Positions 35,944 to 45,278 of a DNA stretch of 64,000 bases are shown here, one piece after another. The stretch covers positions 1 to 64,000 of the forward strand of contig JAGDYV010000046.1 in assembly GCA_049116495.1 (NCBI GenBank), written 5' to 3'. The notes under the pieces are model-generated. The model did not search any database, had not been told where the DNA came from, and worked only from the letters and a program-made list of their open reading frames with translations. This DNA is from CAJQQK01 sp049116495 (GTDB lineage Bacteria; Pseudomonadota; Alphaproteobacteria; Rhizobiales; Hyphomicrobiaceae). Positions within the stretch are counted from its first letter, which is position 1, and each line of letters starts with the position of its first letter. A program made the position numbers and the translations under genes.

Positions 35944-36819
35944 ATGCTTGGCACCACCAACCGCAATGTCGATGTCGCAGTCGCCCGCGCCTTTCTCGCC
36001 GTCGTGGAAACAGGCAGCGTTACGCTTGCAGCGCGCCAGCTCAACTTGACGCAGGGCGCCATCAGTCAGCAACTGAGTCGGCTGGAGGACCTGTCAGAGT
36101 CACCATTGTTCACCCGAATCGGGCGTTCATTAGGATTGACATCCGAAGGCCGGCGCCTGATCGCGTCAGCCAAGCAGCTGCTGGCCGCCAATGACGAGAT
36201 GTTGTCGACACTGCGCAAACCAATATTCGAAGGCGAAGTTCGTTTCGGAGCACCATACGACATCATCGGAAGCTATGCTCCGGCGATCCTGCGACGCTTC
36301 AATCAGGCATTTCCCTATATCCGTGTCACACTCATCTGCGAGGACACGTTGGTGCTGCTTGATGGGCTCAAATCCGGCGCGATCGACATCGCGCTGACGA
36401 CCGAAGCAAAGGTCGGCAAACAAGGCGAGGCATTGCGCAGCGACCGACTGGTCTGGGTCGGCGCGAAAAACGGCAACGCACACAAACGCACTCCTTTGCC
36501 ATTGTCACTCGGCGCTGGAACCTGTGTCTTTCGTCCAGCTGCGCTAGCGGCGCTCAAAAAGGCGCGCCGAGAATGGATCGCGGTCTGCGAAGTGAGCAAT
36601 ATGGAACCTGTGCGTGCGACTCTGGAAGCCGATCTTGCGATCGCGCCTCTGCTAAGGCATTCGGTTCCCGACAGTCTGGACATCATCCCTGCCAATGCCG
36701 GGCTTCCCAAGTTGCCGATGTTTCAAGTCAACCTTTATCAGGCCGAGAGCCGCAGCCCGGCAGCGGATGCCTTTGCCGATTGTGTCCAGCGCAGCGTCTC
36801 AATCGGGACAAGTGTCTGA
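35944..36819 (+). CDS. LysR-type transcriptional regulator
   Basis: A 291-residue LTTR. The N-terminal winged HTH reads VARAFLAVVETGSVTLAARQLNLTQGAISQQLSRLE, here given only as VARAFLAV...GAISQQLSRL; the effector domain follows from about residue 90. It diverges from the dapA-family gene across 104 AT-rich bases that include the palindrome TGACTAGTCA (35865-35874), and probably regulates it. Effector unknown; a pathway intermediate of that lyase is expected. Confidence 0.9.
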   Translation: MLGTTNRNVDVAVARAFLAVVETGSVTLAARQLNLTQGAISQQLSRLEDLSESPLFTRIGRSLGLTSEGRRLIASAKQLLAANDEMLSTLRKPIFEGEVRFGAPYDIIGSYAPAILRRFNQAFPYIRVTLICEDTLVLLDGLKSGAIDIALTTEAKVGKQGEALRSDRLVWVGAKNGNAHKRTPLPLSLGAGTCVFRPAALAALKKARREWIAVCEVSNMEPVRATLEADLAIAPLLRHSVPDSLDIIPANAGLPKLPMFQVNLYQAESRSPAADAFADCVQRSVSIGTSV

Positions 36820-36844
36820 GCAAAGCGGGGCCGACATCGCACTA

Positions 36845-37822
36845 TCAGTACGTCACGGTGACAACGATTGTGTCTGAGTATGTTGCCGCTGGAGGTGTCG
36901 TCTGGGTCGGAATGCGGCCAAACACGCTGAGAGCTTGTGCGGCACCGGTGCCGACGCCGGTTATGGTATTGCTACCGAGCGTACTGCCCCAGGGAACCGT
37001 ACGGGCGGCGTTTTGGTAAAGCCCATACGTAATCTGGTTCGCGCCAGCTGCCATCTTGCGTTGTGTTGGGTCAGCCGCGCCAGTCAGGCCACCATTCAGA
37101 CCGACCTGATAACTCGTGCCGGTCGAGCACCTAACATTGATCGTACTCGTTGCATCCGCATTGGACGCCAGCGATGAGAGCGTGCCGAAACCCAGGTTGT
37201 TGGCGGTGACAGAACAGCCACCAATATTGTTGGCGCGAACCGTGAAAGGAACTTGAACCGCATTAGCCGCACCGATCGTCGCGCAATTCTGCCCCGTAAA
37301 ATAAGCGTACGAAAACAGCGTATGCCCTCCCGCAAACGATGACGCATAGACTCCCGACGGCAATGTCGTCTGCCCACTGTAGATTCGCGCGCGTACGGCG
37401 CGTGTGCCAGAAAACTGACCGGAACCGTCCAGGCGAATGCGCGGTTGAGGCGGATTTGCAGGAGACCAGAAGTGCGAGCCCCAAACGCGCGTGAAGCCAC
37501 CGTTTCTGAATATATTGAACCCGAGCTGGTTCGCGCCATTGAGCATATAGCGCGGATCCCCGTTCAAATGACCACCCGATCCACTTCCGATATTCGGACA
37601 GTAGCGAATGCGCGCGTTGGGCGTACCTGAACACCTAACTTGCAGATTGAGTGTCAAATTGAAGGTTGAACCCGTCGTCAAATCGACATCGCCAAAGTCT
37701 ATATCAGGCATTTGGAATGCGCATGTTTGAGCGTGTGCCAGTGATTGCCAGAACGCAAGTGTACCGAGGCAAAGGCCAACAACCATGACGCCGCGGGTTA
37801 GTATCCGTGTTAGTTTTTTCAC
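36845..37822 (-). CDS. two-domain spore coat U-type pilin (CsuE-like tip adhesin)
   Basis: A 325-residue exported protein with two SCPU domains (about residues 32-185 and 205-325). The signal ends at SLAHAQT. Each domain has the paired cysteines and the closing segments such as ATYSDTIVVTVTY. The start is a GTG at 37822 that overlaps the usher stop as GTGA, coupling translation. In archaic (Csu) pili the two-domain protein at the operon end is the tip adhesin; that role is assigned by analogy. Confidence 0.85.
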   Translation of the reverse strand: MKKLTRILTRGVMVVGLCLGTLAFWQSLAHAQTCAFQMPDIDFGDVDLTTGSTFNLTLNLQVRCSGTPNARIRYCPNIGSGSGGHLNGDPRYMLNGANQLGFNIFRNGGFTRVWGSHFWSPANPPQPRIRLDGSGQFSGTRAVRARIYSGQTTLPSGVYASSFAGGHTLFSYAYFTGQNCATIGAANAVQVPFTVRANNIGGCSVTANNLGFGTLSSLASNADATSTINVRCSTGTSYQVGLNGGLTGAADPTQRKMAAGANQITYGLYQNAARTVPWGSTLGSNTITGVGTGAAQALSVFGRIPTQTTPPAATYSDTIVVTVTY

Positions 37823-40209
37823 CTGCAGGTCACCCCATTGATCAAGACTTGCGCCGTGTTGTTCGCTTTGAATGAAAACGTCGCGCGACATGTTCGATCG
37901 GTCAGCGCGATCTCAACTGTGTTTTGTGCTGCCAGTCCTTCGATGAAGCCTTGACCATCGTAACCGATCACAAACTCCTCACCGCTATGAAGGAGCCTGC
38001 CTTTGTGGCCGGCTTCGATGACTGAGCCGTCTACTTTGCGGAATTCGACAAGTGCTGACTTTGGCGCTGCTTCGACACCAAAGCGCACCGAAAGACCGCT
38101 ACGGTCAGCGGGCACGGCATCAACTTTCGTTGTTGGAACTCGGGCGTTGACCGGCAACGAGTTCGGGTCGATTGTAATTTTGTTTTTCTGATAGGCATGC
38201 AATCCGGTGACAAGTAGTTTGCCGGTGTGATCCGTCTTCCCGATTACCTGGTTTTCGACCCGCACCTCGACTCCTGGCGCACCTGCATCGACGACAGCAA
38301 ACGCATCATCAATTCGACGCGACAAAAACAAGCCGTCGTTGGTCATCGCGACGGCGCCATCCACAGCAAAGGATCCGCTCATGCTGCCGCTGCCATGTGC
38401 CAGACTCCCGCGCAACGCAGCTTTGCTCCCGTTGTAGTCAAGATCGGCACGGACAACATCGTGATACCCTTCACTGACATAGACGCGCCAACCGAAACTG
38501 CCGGGCTCAATATCGACGGGCTTGGCATAAGTGGCCGTAGCGCCGGTACCGTCCGAATCGTGCCGTGCACTCGCCGATAGGCTGCGACCATCATCCAGTG
38601 ACATGGTCAAACCGAGATAAAAGCCGACGCCGCGCCCATCTGAGAAGCTCTTGAATGCGGTCGAATGCAGCGAGAGAGACTCCGTCAAACTTTGAGAATA
38701 GGAAATACTGCCAATATCGAACGTTTCGCCATCGGCTCGCTCCGTGTGAACATAGCTGGCATTGAAACTACCGCCGGTTAACTCGACAGGAAACCCGATG
38801 GAGACGAAGTCGATGGACTTGGCTGGCGCGAGCGAAAGGTTGGCGCCATAGTATGGCACGGCATGATCAGCGCCTGTCGCGTGTGCTGCGACATCGGTAT
38901 AGTCAAGAAACGATCGCTGTGTGCGAGCATTCACGGTGAAGCCACCGTAGTCGCCTTGAAATCCGGCAAATATCTGACCGCCCGTTTCGCCATCGTGGTG
39001 CGAAGCGCTCAGGCCGGCCTCGACGGTGCCAAGCAAGCCGACATTGGCCACAAAGGCTGCCCCGCCATTGACAACGCCAAGCCCTGCTTCGCCATGCCAA
39101 GCGAGCGTCAGCGTATCCGACACGCCGTATCGAACACTCGCAGAAGCGATTGGTTGATACTCATAATCATCTGATCGCGTGCCGTAGTTGAGGCGCGCCA
39201 AGCCAACTTCCGCGGAGTAGTCCCAAATGCCCTTGCGCAGAAGACTGCTCGATGAATAAAACGGCGTCTCGGATATCGTTTCCCGTCCGCTCGGGTCGCG
39301 CACGACAACACGAGTCACCCCACTCCCCGAGATGACCGGCAAGTCACGGATTGTAAACGGTCCACCTGGCACTTCTTTCGAGTAGGTCTTGATATTGTTG
39401 ACGTAGACATCCACCGTCGAAGGGACTGCCGCGCTGCCCGATACCGTCGGCAACGGTTTCGTTATCAAATCCGGCCGCAAAGCGAAATTGCGCGCAATCT
39501 GAAAGCCGGCCATGCGGATCGGCCGCGTCCAAGAAAACCCACCAGATACAAAATCTCCGGCTCGAACGGTGACCAAACTATCGGTGAATGAATAGCTCCA
39601 ACTCGTATCGATACGTCGCGTGTCAAAATCGCTGAAGCCTGTGATCGCTGACGCATCGATCGTGCCGTAGTGACCGAAGACACGGCCATCCAGGGAAAGC
39701 GATGCCCCCTCGTAGAACTCTAAAGACGAGAGATCATCCTCATTGATACTGCCATATAGGCCGTAGTTCAGAACGGCGCCGGTCGTAACCTCAGCTTGGT
39801 CAACGGCTCCCGCCTGACGCCCGCTTGCGCGGTATGTATTGCGTTGCAGTGACGAAGCCGCAATCGTGAGGTCTATGCTTTGCTTGGACTCATTGTATGC
39901 GATTGCCAAACTGCTGATGGTATCCAGAAACAGTTGATCATCCGGCTTGCCGGTACTACCGACATCAATCGCAAGCTCCTTCAGTTCCGCGCGAGTTGCC
40001 GAAAAGCGCCCATCTGCATGTTGCTGGAACGATGCAATTTTATTTGCGCGCTGACCGTTGATCGAAACGTCCAGATAGAGCGCCAGCGGTGCAGCTTGCG
40101 CAGAAACGCAATCGGCCCGGCCCCAAAGGGCCAGGCTCAAAAAAATGACTGCAAGAACAAGAAGATTACTGAGCAGTGCGTAGCTTTGCCTCGCTCTCAA
40201 TCGTGCCAT
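37819..40209 (-). CDS. fimbrial outer-membrane usher (CsuD-like)
   Basis: A 796-residue FimD/PapC-family usher. The signal ends near CVSAQAAPLALYLDV. The N-terminal domain (LYLDVSINGQRA) recruits chaperone-subunit complexes; then comes a beta-barrel with TRPIRMAGFQIARNF, the plug and the middle/C-terminal domains ending in GVTCR with a last cysteine. It overlaps the chaperone gene by 44 bases and the tip-pilin start by four. It assembles the pilus across the outer membrane. Confidence 0.92.
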   Translation of the reverse strand: MARLRARQSYALLSNLLVLAVIFLSLALWGRADCVSAQAAPLALYLDVSINGQRANKIASFQQHADGRFSATRAELKELAIDVGSTGKPDDQLFLDTISSLAIAYNESKQSIDLTIAASSLQRNTYRASGRQAGAVDQAEVTTGAVLNYGLYGSINEDDLSSLEFYEGASLSLDGRVFGHYGTIDASAITGFSDFDTRRIDTSWSYSFTDSLVTVRAGDFVSGGFSWTRPIRMAGFQIARNFALRPDLITKPLPTVSGSAAVPSTVDVYVNNIKTYSKEVPGGPFTIRDLPVISGSGVTRVVVRDPSGRETISETPFYSSSSLLRKGIWDYSAEVGLARLNYGTRSDDYEYQPIASASVRYGVSDTLTLAWHGEAGLGVVNGGAAFVANVGLLGTVEAGLSASHHDGETGGQIFAGFQGDYGGFTVNARTQRSFLDYTDVAAHATGADHAVPYYGANLSLAPAKSIDFVSIGFPVELTGGSFNASYVHTERADGETFDIGSISYSQSLTESLSLHSTAFKSFSDGRGVGFYLGLTMSLDDGRSLSASARHDSDGTGATATYAKPVDIEPGSFGWRVYVSEGYHDVVRADLDYNGSKAALRGSLAHGSGSMSGSFAVDGAVAMTNDGLFLSRRIDDAFAVVDAGAPGVEVRVENQVIGKTDHTGKLLVTGLHAYQKNKITIDPNSLPVNARVPTTKVDAVPADRSGLSVRFGVEAAPKSALVEFRKVDGSVIEAGHKGRLLHSGEEFVIGYDGQGFIEGLAAQNTVEIALTDRTCRATFSFKANNTAQVLINGVTCR

Positions 40210-40897
40210 TTTCTGTTCTTGCGGTAATCCGCACGCGCGCCCTAGCGCTTGCCGAAATCAGTCCTTTCGTCTTCCAAGTCGCCGTCGAGCGACCAAGCAC
40301 ATAGCCCGTGAGCCCCTTGCTAAACCTCAGCTTGCGCCCTTTGCCATTTGCCAATGTCAGGGTCGACAAACGCACACGCCGGTTTCCCGGGTTGGTTGCT
40401 GTGACTATGGTCTCGCCGTTGCGCTGTCTGATCGACCATCTGAGTTTGTTATCGCTGAGAGGGTTTGAGCCAAAGAATACTGGCAAGGAATATCGTAGCG
40501 CGATACCGACGCGCATCGAGCCAACCTTGTCACGCTGCGGTATCTCATCAACCAGAATCCGATAGCTCTCCTCACCAACGACAGGTCGTTTGGATAACCG
40601 AACGATCCGGATCACATTGCGCTGCCCAGCCTTGATTTTGGTTATTGGAGGACTGGCAACAACATCGCGCGTCGGCACGAGCTTGTCCCGGCCACCCGAT
40701 TGAACCCACCGAAAGACCCGAACCTGAACGGTCGCAGCGGACCTGCCAAGATTTTGCAGTTCGACGGTGGACGTCGCTCCCCTGGCAACGTCCACGATGA
40801 TCGGCGCCACGCGCAAAGCAGCCGCATTGCTCGGTATTGCTTGCAGAATGGCGACGATGATTGAGCTGAAAAGTAGGGCAGCGGAACGCCGTGTCAT
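40166..40897 (-). CDS. fimbrial periplasmic chaperone (CsuC-like)
   Basis: A 243-residue periplasmic chaperone. The signal ends near PSNAAALRV; the Ig-like first domain has VAPIIVDVARGATST and IRIVRLSKRPVVGEESYRI, the conserved G1-region and Arg. It caps pilin subunits by donor-strand complementation and hands them to the usher. The start at 40897 is 17 bases after the SCPU pilin stop, and its 3' end overlaps the usher start. Confidence 0.9.
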   Translation of the reverse strand: MTRRSAALLFSSIIVAILQAIPSNAAALRVAPIIVDVARGATSTVELQNLGRSAATVQVRVFRWVQSGGRDKLVPTRDVVASPPITKIKAGQRNVIRIVRLSKRPVVGEESYRILVDEIPQRDKVGSMRVGIALRYSLPVFFGSNPLSDNKLRWSIRQRNGETIVTATNPGNRRVRLSTLTLANGKGRKLRFSKGLTGYVLGRSTATWKTKGLISASARARVRITARTENGTIESEAKLRTAQ

Positions 40898-40914
40898 GGT
40901 TGCTCTTTCGATCC

Positions 40915-41430
40915 TTAGTATTCGATCGTTGCCGTAACGGTGTCGGTGTATGCACCGACGATCGGTGTTGTCTGGCCAGCAGTAATACGGCCATAGACGG
41001 TGATGACTTGCGCTGCACCCGTCCCCGTTCCCGCAACGGTGTCCGTACCGTTGGTCACGCCCCAGTTTTGGGTTCGGCCCGCGTCACGAAACAGAGCGTA
41101 GCTAAGAGTGTTCGCCGGGGTTACGTCATGATCCATTGTTCGCGCAGCAACATTGCCGGCAACCGATCCACCGTTGAGCTGAATGTTGTAAGGCGCGTTG
41201 TTCGAACAGGTCACGCTGATGGTCGTGGTCTGGTCCGTATCTGTAACCGAAAATGGATCGTAGTTTCCGAACGCCAGATTGTTGGCAGTAATCGTGCACG
41301 ACGCGATGATGGTTGCAGTGACATCAAAATTATTGTTTGCGGTCGCAGCTTTCGCGCCCGTCGCTCCCATCAATCCCATCGCGATGACCGGCGCGGCCAA
41401 CATCATTCTCCGGGTTGCCCTTACAAACAT
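40915..41430 (-). CDS. spore coat U-type pilin (CsuA/B-like)
   Basis: A 171-residue single-SCPU-domain subunit. A signal ends at GAKAATAN. Cysteine pair (ASCTITANNLAFG, VTCSNNAPY) and the closing VGAYTDTVTATIEY strand are typical. It is the first gene of the operon, with GAGAGGA eight bases before ATG 41430, and probably the major rod subunit of the archaic pilus. The order pilin, chaperone, usher, tip pilin is a minimal Csu-type operon with only two pilins. Confidence 0.88.
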   Translation of the reverse strand: MFVRATRRMMLAAPVIAMGLMGATGAKAATANNNFDVTATIIASCTITANNLAFGNYDPFSVTDTDQTTTISVTCSNNAPYNIQLNGGSVAGNVAARTMDHDVTPANTLSYALFRDAGRTQNWGVTNGTDTVAGTGTGAAQVITVYGRITAGQTTPIVGAYTDTVTATIEY

Positions 41431-41724
41431 ACTAACTGTCCTCTCATAACCGCACGCCTGTCTCTTCGACAAAAACAGCGACACACCAATGGAATTTTGT
41501 CCGACGCAAGCTTCGCACAAGGTAGTAAACAAATTCCTAGGGCCTGTTTCTTTTTGAATTGGTAAGATTTTCTCGGCACCGATCATTGCGAACATTGCTT
41601 GACCAACGAGCAGGCGGGCGCGGCCTGTTTTGGGTGGCGTCTGGCTCTCTAAAAGCTGGGAATCCACCACGCAGCCAACTGTCTATTCTTCACACGAAGG
41701 CAAATTCCCCAATCGAGCATCCAT

Positions 41725-41738
41725 TTGACACGCATCAA
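41725..41738. promoter_or_regulatory. FNR/FixK-like box
   Basis: TTGACACGCATCAA matches TTGAT-N4-ATCAA with one mismatch in the left half. It lies 112 bases before the universal stress protein start. Stress proteins of this type are commonly FNR-controlled, which supports but does not prove the site. Confidence 0.5.
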
Positions 41739-41755
41739 GGTGGCGGCGCTTAGAA

Positions 41756-41772
41756 CCCTTCAGTCTGAAGGG
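41756..41772. repeat. 8-bp inverted repeat
   Basis: CCCTTCAG (41756-41763) and CTGAAGGG (41765-41772) are exact reverse complements with a single spacer T. No T-run follows, so it is more operator-like than terminator-like. It lies between the FNR-like box and the usp start. Confidence 0.4.
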
Positions 41773-41850
41773 CTCTGACATCGGATACTCGGTGCTTGGA
41801 GCAACAACAGCTCCTCAGCTTCTTTCGACAAACCAGAGGAATAACCAACG

Positions 41851-42288
41851 ATGTACAAGCATATCCTCGTTGCCACCGACGGCTCTGACATTGCCGAGAG
41901 AGCTGTTAGGCACGCCGCGACGCTGGCAAAAAGCCTCAACGCGAAACTCACAGCGGTGACGGTCACAGAACCTTTCGAAGCTGTTGCGTTTACGGACAAT
42001 ATGTCCGTCATCAATCCGACGGACTACCGCATGCGCTGCGATGCACACGCAAAGGAGATCTTGGCCAAGGCCGCTCATCACGCAGAAGCGGCGGGAACGC
42101 CATGCGAAACGCTGCATCAGGATAGCCATTGGCCTTATGCAGGTGTTATGGATGCAGCCGAGAAATCCGGCGCCGACCTTATCGTCATCGGTTCACACGG
42201 CAGGCGCGGGCTCGAAGGCCTTCTGCTAGGCAGCCAAGCTGTAAAGCTTCTGACCCATTCCAAGACACCAACCTTGGTCGTGCGCTAG
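41851..42288 (+). CDS. universal stress protein (UspA family)
   Basis: A 145-residue UspA-fold protein. The first strand and loop read MYKHILVATDGSD, and the ATP-binding loop near the C-terminus is GSHGRRGLEGLLLGS, matching G-x2-G-x9-G(S/T). Such single-domain proteins bind ATP and act in stress or anoxia survival. GAGGA lies ten bases before the ATG. The FNR-like box upstream suggests oxygen-dependent control. Confidence 0.92.
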   Translation: MYKHILVATDGSDIAERAVRHAATLAKSLNAKLTAVTVTEPFEAVAFTDNMSVINPTDYRMRCDAHAKEILAKAAHHAEAAGTPCETLHQDSHWPYAGVMDAAEKSGADLIVIGSHGRRGLEGLLLGSQAVKLLTHSKTPTLVVR

Positions 42289-42388
42289 GGTCATCTGCAA
42301 GCCACCTATTAGCTTGACGCCCGACAGGACGATGCGCTTTCCAGACTTACCGCATCGGCGCGCCGGATTAGGGTTTCGAATTGGTCCC

Positions 42389-43267
42389 TCAAGCCACCTC
42401 ATCCCGCACCGTCGGCCCGTCGTCTTCGATCGTGGCTCGCCGCAAATCTCGACGTTCAGTCGGGTCGTGAGGTCGACCACGATGCATCGTACAGCGGTTG
42501 TCCCACATCACAAGGTCCCCGACCTGCCAGTGATGCGTGTGAATGAACTGGGGCTGTGTCGCGTGCTCCATTAGGTCGATCAGCAGGCATTTACCTTCCG
42601 GCACCGGCCAATTGACGATGTGCGATGCATGGGATGCGAGGTAAAGAGACTTGCGGCCTGATCCCGGATGTTGACGCACGAGCAGCTGACGAGCAGGCGG
42701 CAGTGCAGCGCGTTCTTCCTCTGAAAAATCCGTGAAACCAATTTTCGCTCTCGAATCAAAAATCGAGTGCATTGCGACGAGGTTTTCGATCTTTGCCTTC
42801 ATTTTCTCAGGTAGGGCATCGTAAGCCGCACGCATATCGATGAACTGAGTTTCACCACCTTCTACCGGCACTGCATGCGCGTGTAACATGGAGTATTTCG
42901 CCGGCGTTCGTTTGAATGATGAGTCCGTGTGCCACAACAAATTGCCGAGGTTCGACATCCGGCGTCGATCGGATGGATCAAGCACCTTCTCGTTCTCATC
43001 CAGATTGGAAATATCGGCCAACTTCTCAGTGAGACGGAATTTGCGTCCGGTACGCACAATGCCCGATGTTTCAAGTGAACCAAACGCCGATGCAAATGCG
43101 AGTTGCTGATCCTGATCAAGCTTACTGCCTCGGAATACCAAAACGGCATGCTTATCAATGGCGGCCTGCATCTCAGCAACCGGCAACTCGCGCGGTGATT
43201 TTCTCAGATCAAGCCCGGAAACCTCACCGACAAAAAGTGGATGCAATTGTTCAATGTGAATTGACAT
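42389..43267 (-). CDS. TauD/TfdA-family 2-oxoglutarate dioxygenase
   Basis: A 292-residue Fe(II)/2-oxoglutarate dioxygenase. Iron ligands are H and D in LLWHTDSSFKRTP and the distal H in MHRGRPHD; the Arg that holds 2-oxoglutarate follows in TERRDLRRA. ATG 43267 has GGGAG at good distance. TfdA-like members hydroxylate aryloxyacetates, taurine or alkyl sulfates. The neighbouring feruloyl-CoA synthetase gene suggests an aromatic acid ether or similar substrate, but this is inference. Confidence 0.9.
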   Translation of the reverse strand: MSIHIEQLHPLFVGEVSGLDLRKSPRELPVAEMQAAIDKHAVLVFRGSKLDQDQQLAFASAFGSLETSGIVRTGRKFRLTEKLADISNLDENEKVLDPSDRRRMSNLGNLLWHTDSSFKRTPAKYSMLHAHAVPVEGGETQFIDMRAAYDALPEKMKAKIENLVAMHSIFDSRAKIGFTDFSEEERAALPPARQLLVRQHPGSGRKSLYLASHASHIVNWPVPEGKCLLIDLMEHATQPQFIHTHHWQVGDLVMWDNRCTMHRGRPHDPTERRDLRRATIEDDGPTVRDEVA

Positions 43268-43425
43268 TTTCAACTCCCGGCTCACCGCTTCTCGATCTGC
43301 ATGACCTGTGACAATGACTTGGCACCGTGACAATCTGCGTTGCATTCTACAAACGATGCAGGCGCCCGCAACCTGACGAGAGCCCTTATCCTATCCATGG
43401 GTGGATTGCGGCAATGCGAAAGAAA

Positions 43426-45267
43426 TCAAAACAGCAAGACGGCAGGATCATCGTGGAACAGCACCTCGACAAGATCAGCGCGTCGCTCAAGTACGGCACG
43501 CTGATTGACGTAACCCTTGTCGGTGATTTCGTTGGCATCGATTGATGGTGGATCAGCCAGCAACATCACGCGCGCAATACGTTGGCTTGAAGTTGTATGG
43601 GCCGCATTGTAATCAGATATTCGCTCACGAATGCTCGCGCGAACATCAACGTCCAAGATCAGTTCCGGCATCGTCGTAGCCGATGGCAAGCCAACCGATT
43701 GTGCACAGGCAACCGGGTTTAGAAAGACCAGCAGACCTATTTCATCCCGGTCGTGTCCGGCAACCACTGCGTCCTGGATGAGCGGCGCCGTCGCATCAAT
43801 CGCCGCCATTCGAACTTGCCCGGCACTCACCCAGACACCGGACAACAACTTGAAATCTTCAGCAACCCGTCCATCAAATACAATGCCTTTCTCCGGCCTC
43901 TCCGGATCAGCGAGCTTGCCGGCATCACCGATCCTGTAGAAACCTTCGGCATCGAACGCTGCAACATTCAAATTCTCTTGGCGGTAGTATCCAGGTGTGA
44001 CCTGGGGACCGCGCAAACGCATTTCAAGCTTGTCACCGTCCGGTACAAATTTGACCTCCGTACCTGGTATCGGCAGGCCAATGTTACCGGGCTGCTCAAT
44101 TGGAAAGTGGGCGCTGGTAGCAGCCGGCGCCGTCTCCGTCGCGCCCCAAGCCGATGTGATTGGAACGATTTCCCCGCGCGCTGCGATCGAAAGCCTCTCC
44201 AAGCGTGTCCATAGATCGTGAGGCAGCGCGGCACCCGAGTAGAAAATGAGACCCAACTCGGCAAAGAACTTATCACGGAGTTTAGAGTCAGCTTCAAGGT
44301 AGGGCAGCAACATCGCGTAGCCGCGCGGTACATTGAAATAGATGGTCGGCGAGACCCGCTCAAGATTGGCAACTGTTTGACCAATGCGGTCAGGCGTTGG
44401 CTTGCCGCCATCAATGTACAATGTCCCACCGTTACGCAGCACGAGACCGATATTGTGGTTGCCGCCAAACGTGTGATTCCAGGGTAGCCAATCGAGCAGA
44501 ATGGGCGGTCGTTCCCCTAGGAACGGCCACGTTTGCAATATGGCTTCTTGATTCGAACAAAGCATACGCTGCGTGTTGCAAACACCTTTCGGAAGCCCCG
44601 TGGAACCGGATGTGAACAGGATCTTGGCGAGCGTATCCGGGCTGACCTCAGCAAATGCCTTGTCAACATCGGCGGTAGCCGTCGCGTCAAGAAGCGACCC
44701 GAAATCTGTTGCGACAAGACCGGCAGGCGGTCTTTCACAAACAACAACCTCGATTTCCGAGAGGTCGAGCGAGGAAAGTGCCCGTCCAAAAGCTGTTCCG
44801 TCGCCTGCAAAGATTATTCGCGGCTTGAGCAAAGCGGCAATGTGCTTCAATCGCTCATGGTCTTGCGATAGCAGCGAATAGGCCGGTGACACCGGCGCAA
44901 CCGGAATCCCCACATACATGCAAGCCAGTTGAAGTATGCCATGCTCAATCGAATTGTCGGACAGTAGCATCACAGGCGCGCCGTATGGCTCAATACGCGC
45001 AAGCAAGCTGGCGGCCACGCTGCGTACCTGCTGGAGAGTTTGCGCGTAAGTCAAACTGCGCCATGACGGACTTGCCCCGCTGGTCTCATCACGCTGTGCA
45101 ATGAACGGACGCTCCGGGGCAGCCTCAGCCCAAAGATGAAGGAATTCGCAGATGTTGGAGGCGTAGGGCGAGAGCGGCACCGGCGACGCCAGAATGAACG
45201 AGCCATCCGGGCAGTCCGTGCGCGAGACACGGGCAGGTGCCAATTTGAGATCAGCATATCGCGGCAT
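43426..45267 (-). CDS. fcs: feruloyl-CoA synthetase
   Basis: A 613-residue ANL ligase of the feruloyl-CoA synthase type. Recognisable are the long N-terminus (PLSPYASNICEFLHLWA), P-loop LFTSGSTGLPKGV, WNHTFGGNHNIG, SAWGATETAPA and the C-terminal domain with GDAGKLADPERPEKG. The length fits the family. It activates ferulate or related hydroxycinnamates. No enoyl-CoA hydratase/aldolase (Ech) gene is adjacent, so the substrate may be another aromatic acid. Confidence 0.88.
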   Translation of the reverse strand: MPRYADLKLAPARVSRTDCPDGSFILASPVPLSPYASNICEFLHLWAEAAPERPFIAQRDETSGASPSWRSLTYAQTLQQVRSVAASLLARIEPYGAPVMLLSDNSIEHGILQLACMYVGIPVAPVSPAYSLLSQDHERLKHIAALLKPRIIFAGDGTAFGRALSSLDLSEIEVVVCERPPAGLVATDFGSLLDATATADVDKAFAEVSPDTLAKILFTSGSTGLPKGVCNTQRMLCSNQEAILQTWPFLGERPPILLDWLPWNHTFGGNHNIGLVLRNGGTLYIDGGKPTPDRIGQTVANLERVSPTIYFNVPRGYAMLLPYLEADSKLRDKFFAELGLIFYSGAALPHDLWTRLERLSIAARGEIVPITSAWGATETAPAATSAHFPIEQPGNIGLPIPGTEVKFVPDGDKLEMRLRGPQVTPGYYRQENLNVAAFDAEGFYRIGDAGKLADPERPEKGIVFDGRVAEDFKLLSGVWVSAGQVRMAAIDATAPLIQDAVVAGHDRDEIGLLVFLNPVACAQSVGLPSATTMPELILDVDVRASIRERISDYNAAHTTSSQRIARVMLLADPPSIDANEITDKGYVNQRAVLERRADLVEVLFHDDPAVLLF

Positions 45268-45278
45268 CGTGGTCTTTC

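Larger units (their letters stand above)
41431..41850. other. intergenic region between pilus operon and usp gene
   Basis: A 420-base divergent region. It must hold both promoters. Visible sites are an FNR-like box (41725-41738) and a perfect inverted repeat (41756-41772), both nearer the usp side. No convincing gene; a 64-codon plus-strand frame (41559-41753) has no family resemblance and overlaps the box. Confidence 0.5.

Noticed and set aside
41559..41753. 64-codon frame between pilus operon and usp
   Set aside because: It overlaps the FNR-like box, lacks a ribosome site and resembles no family.
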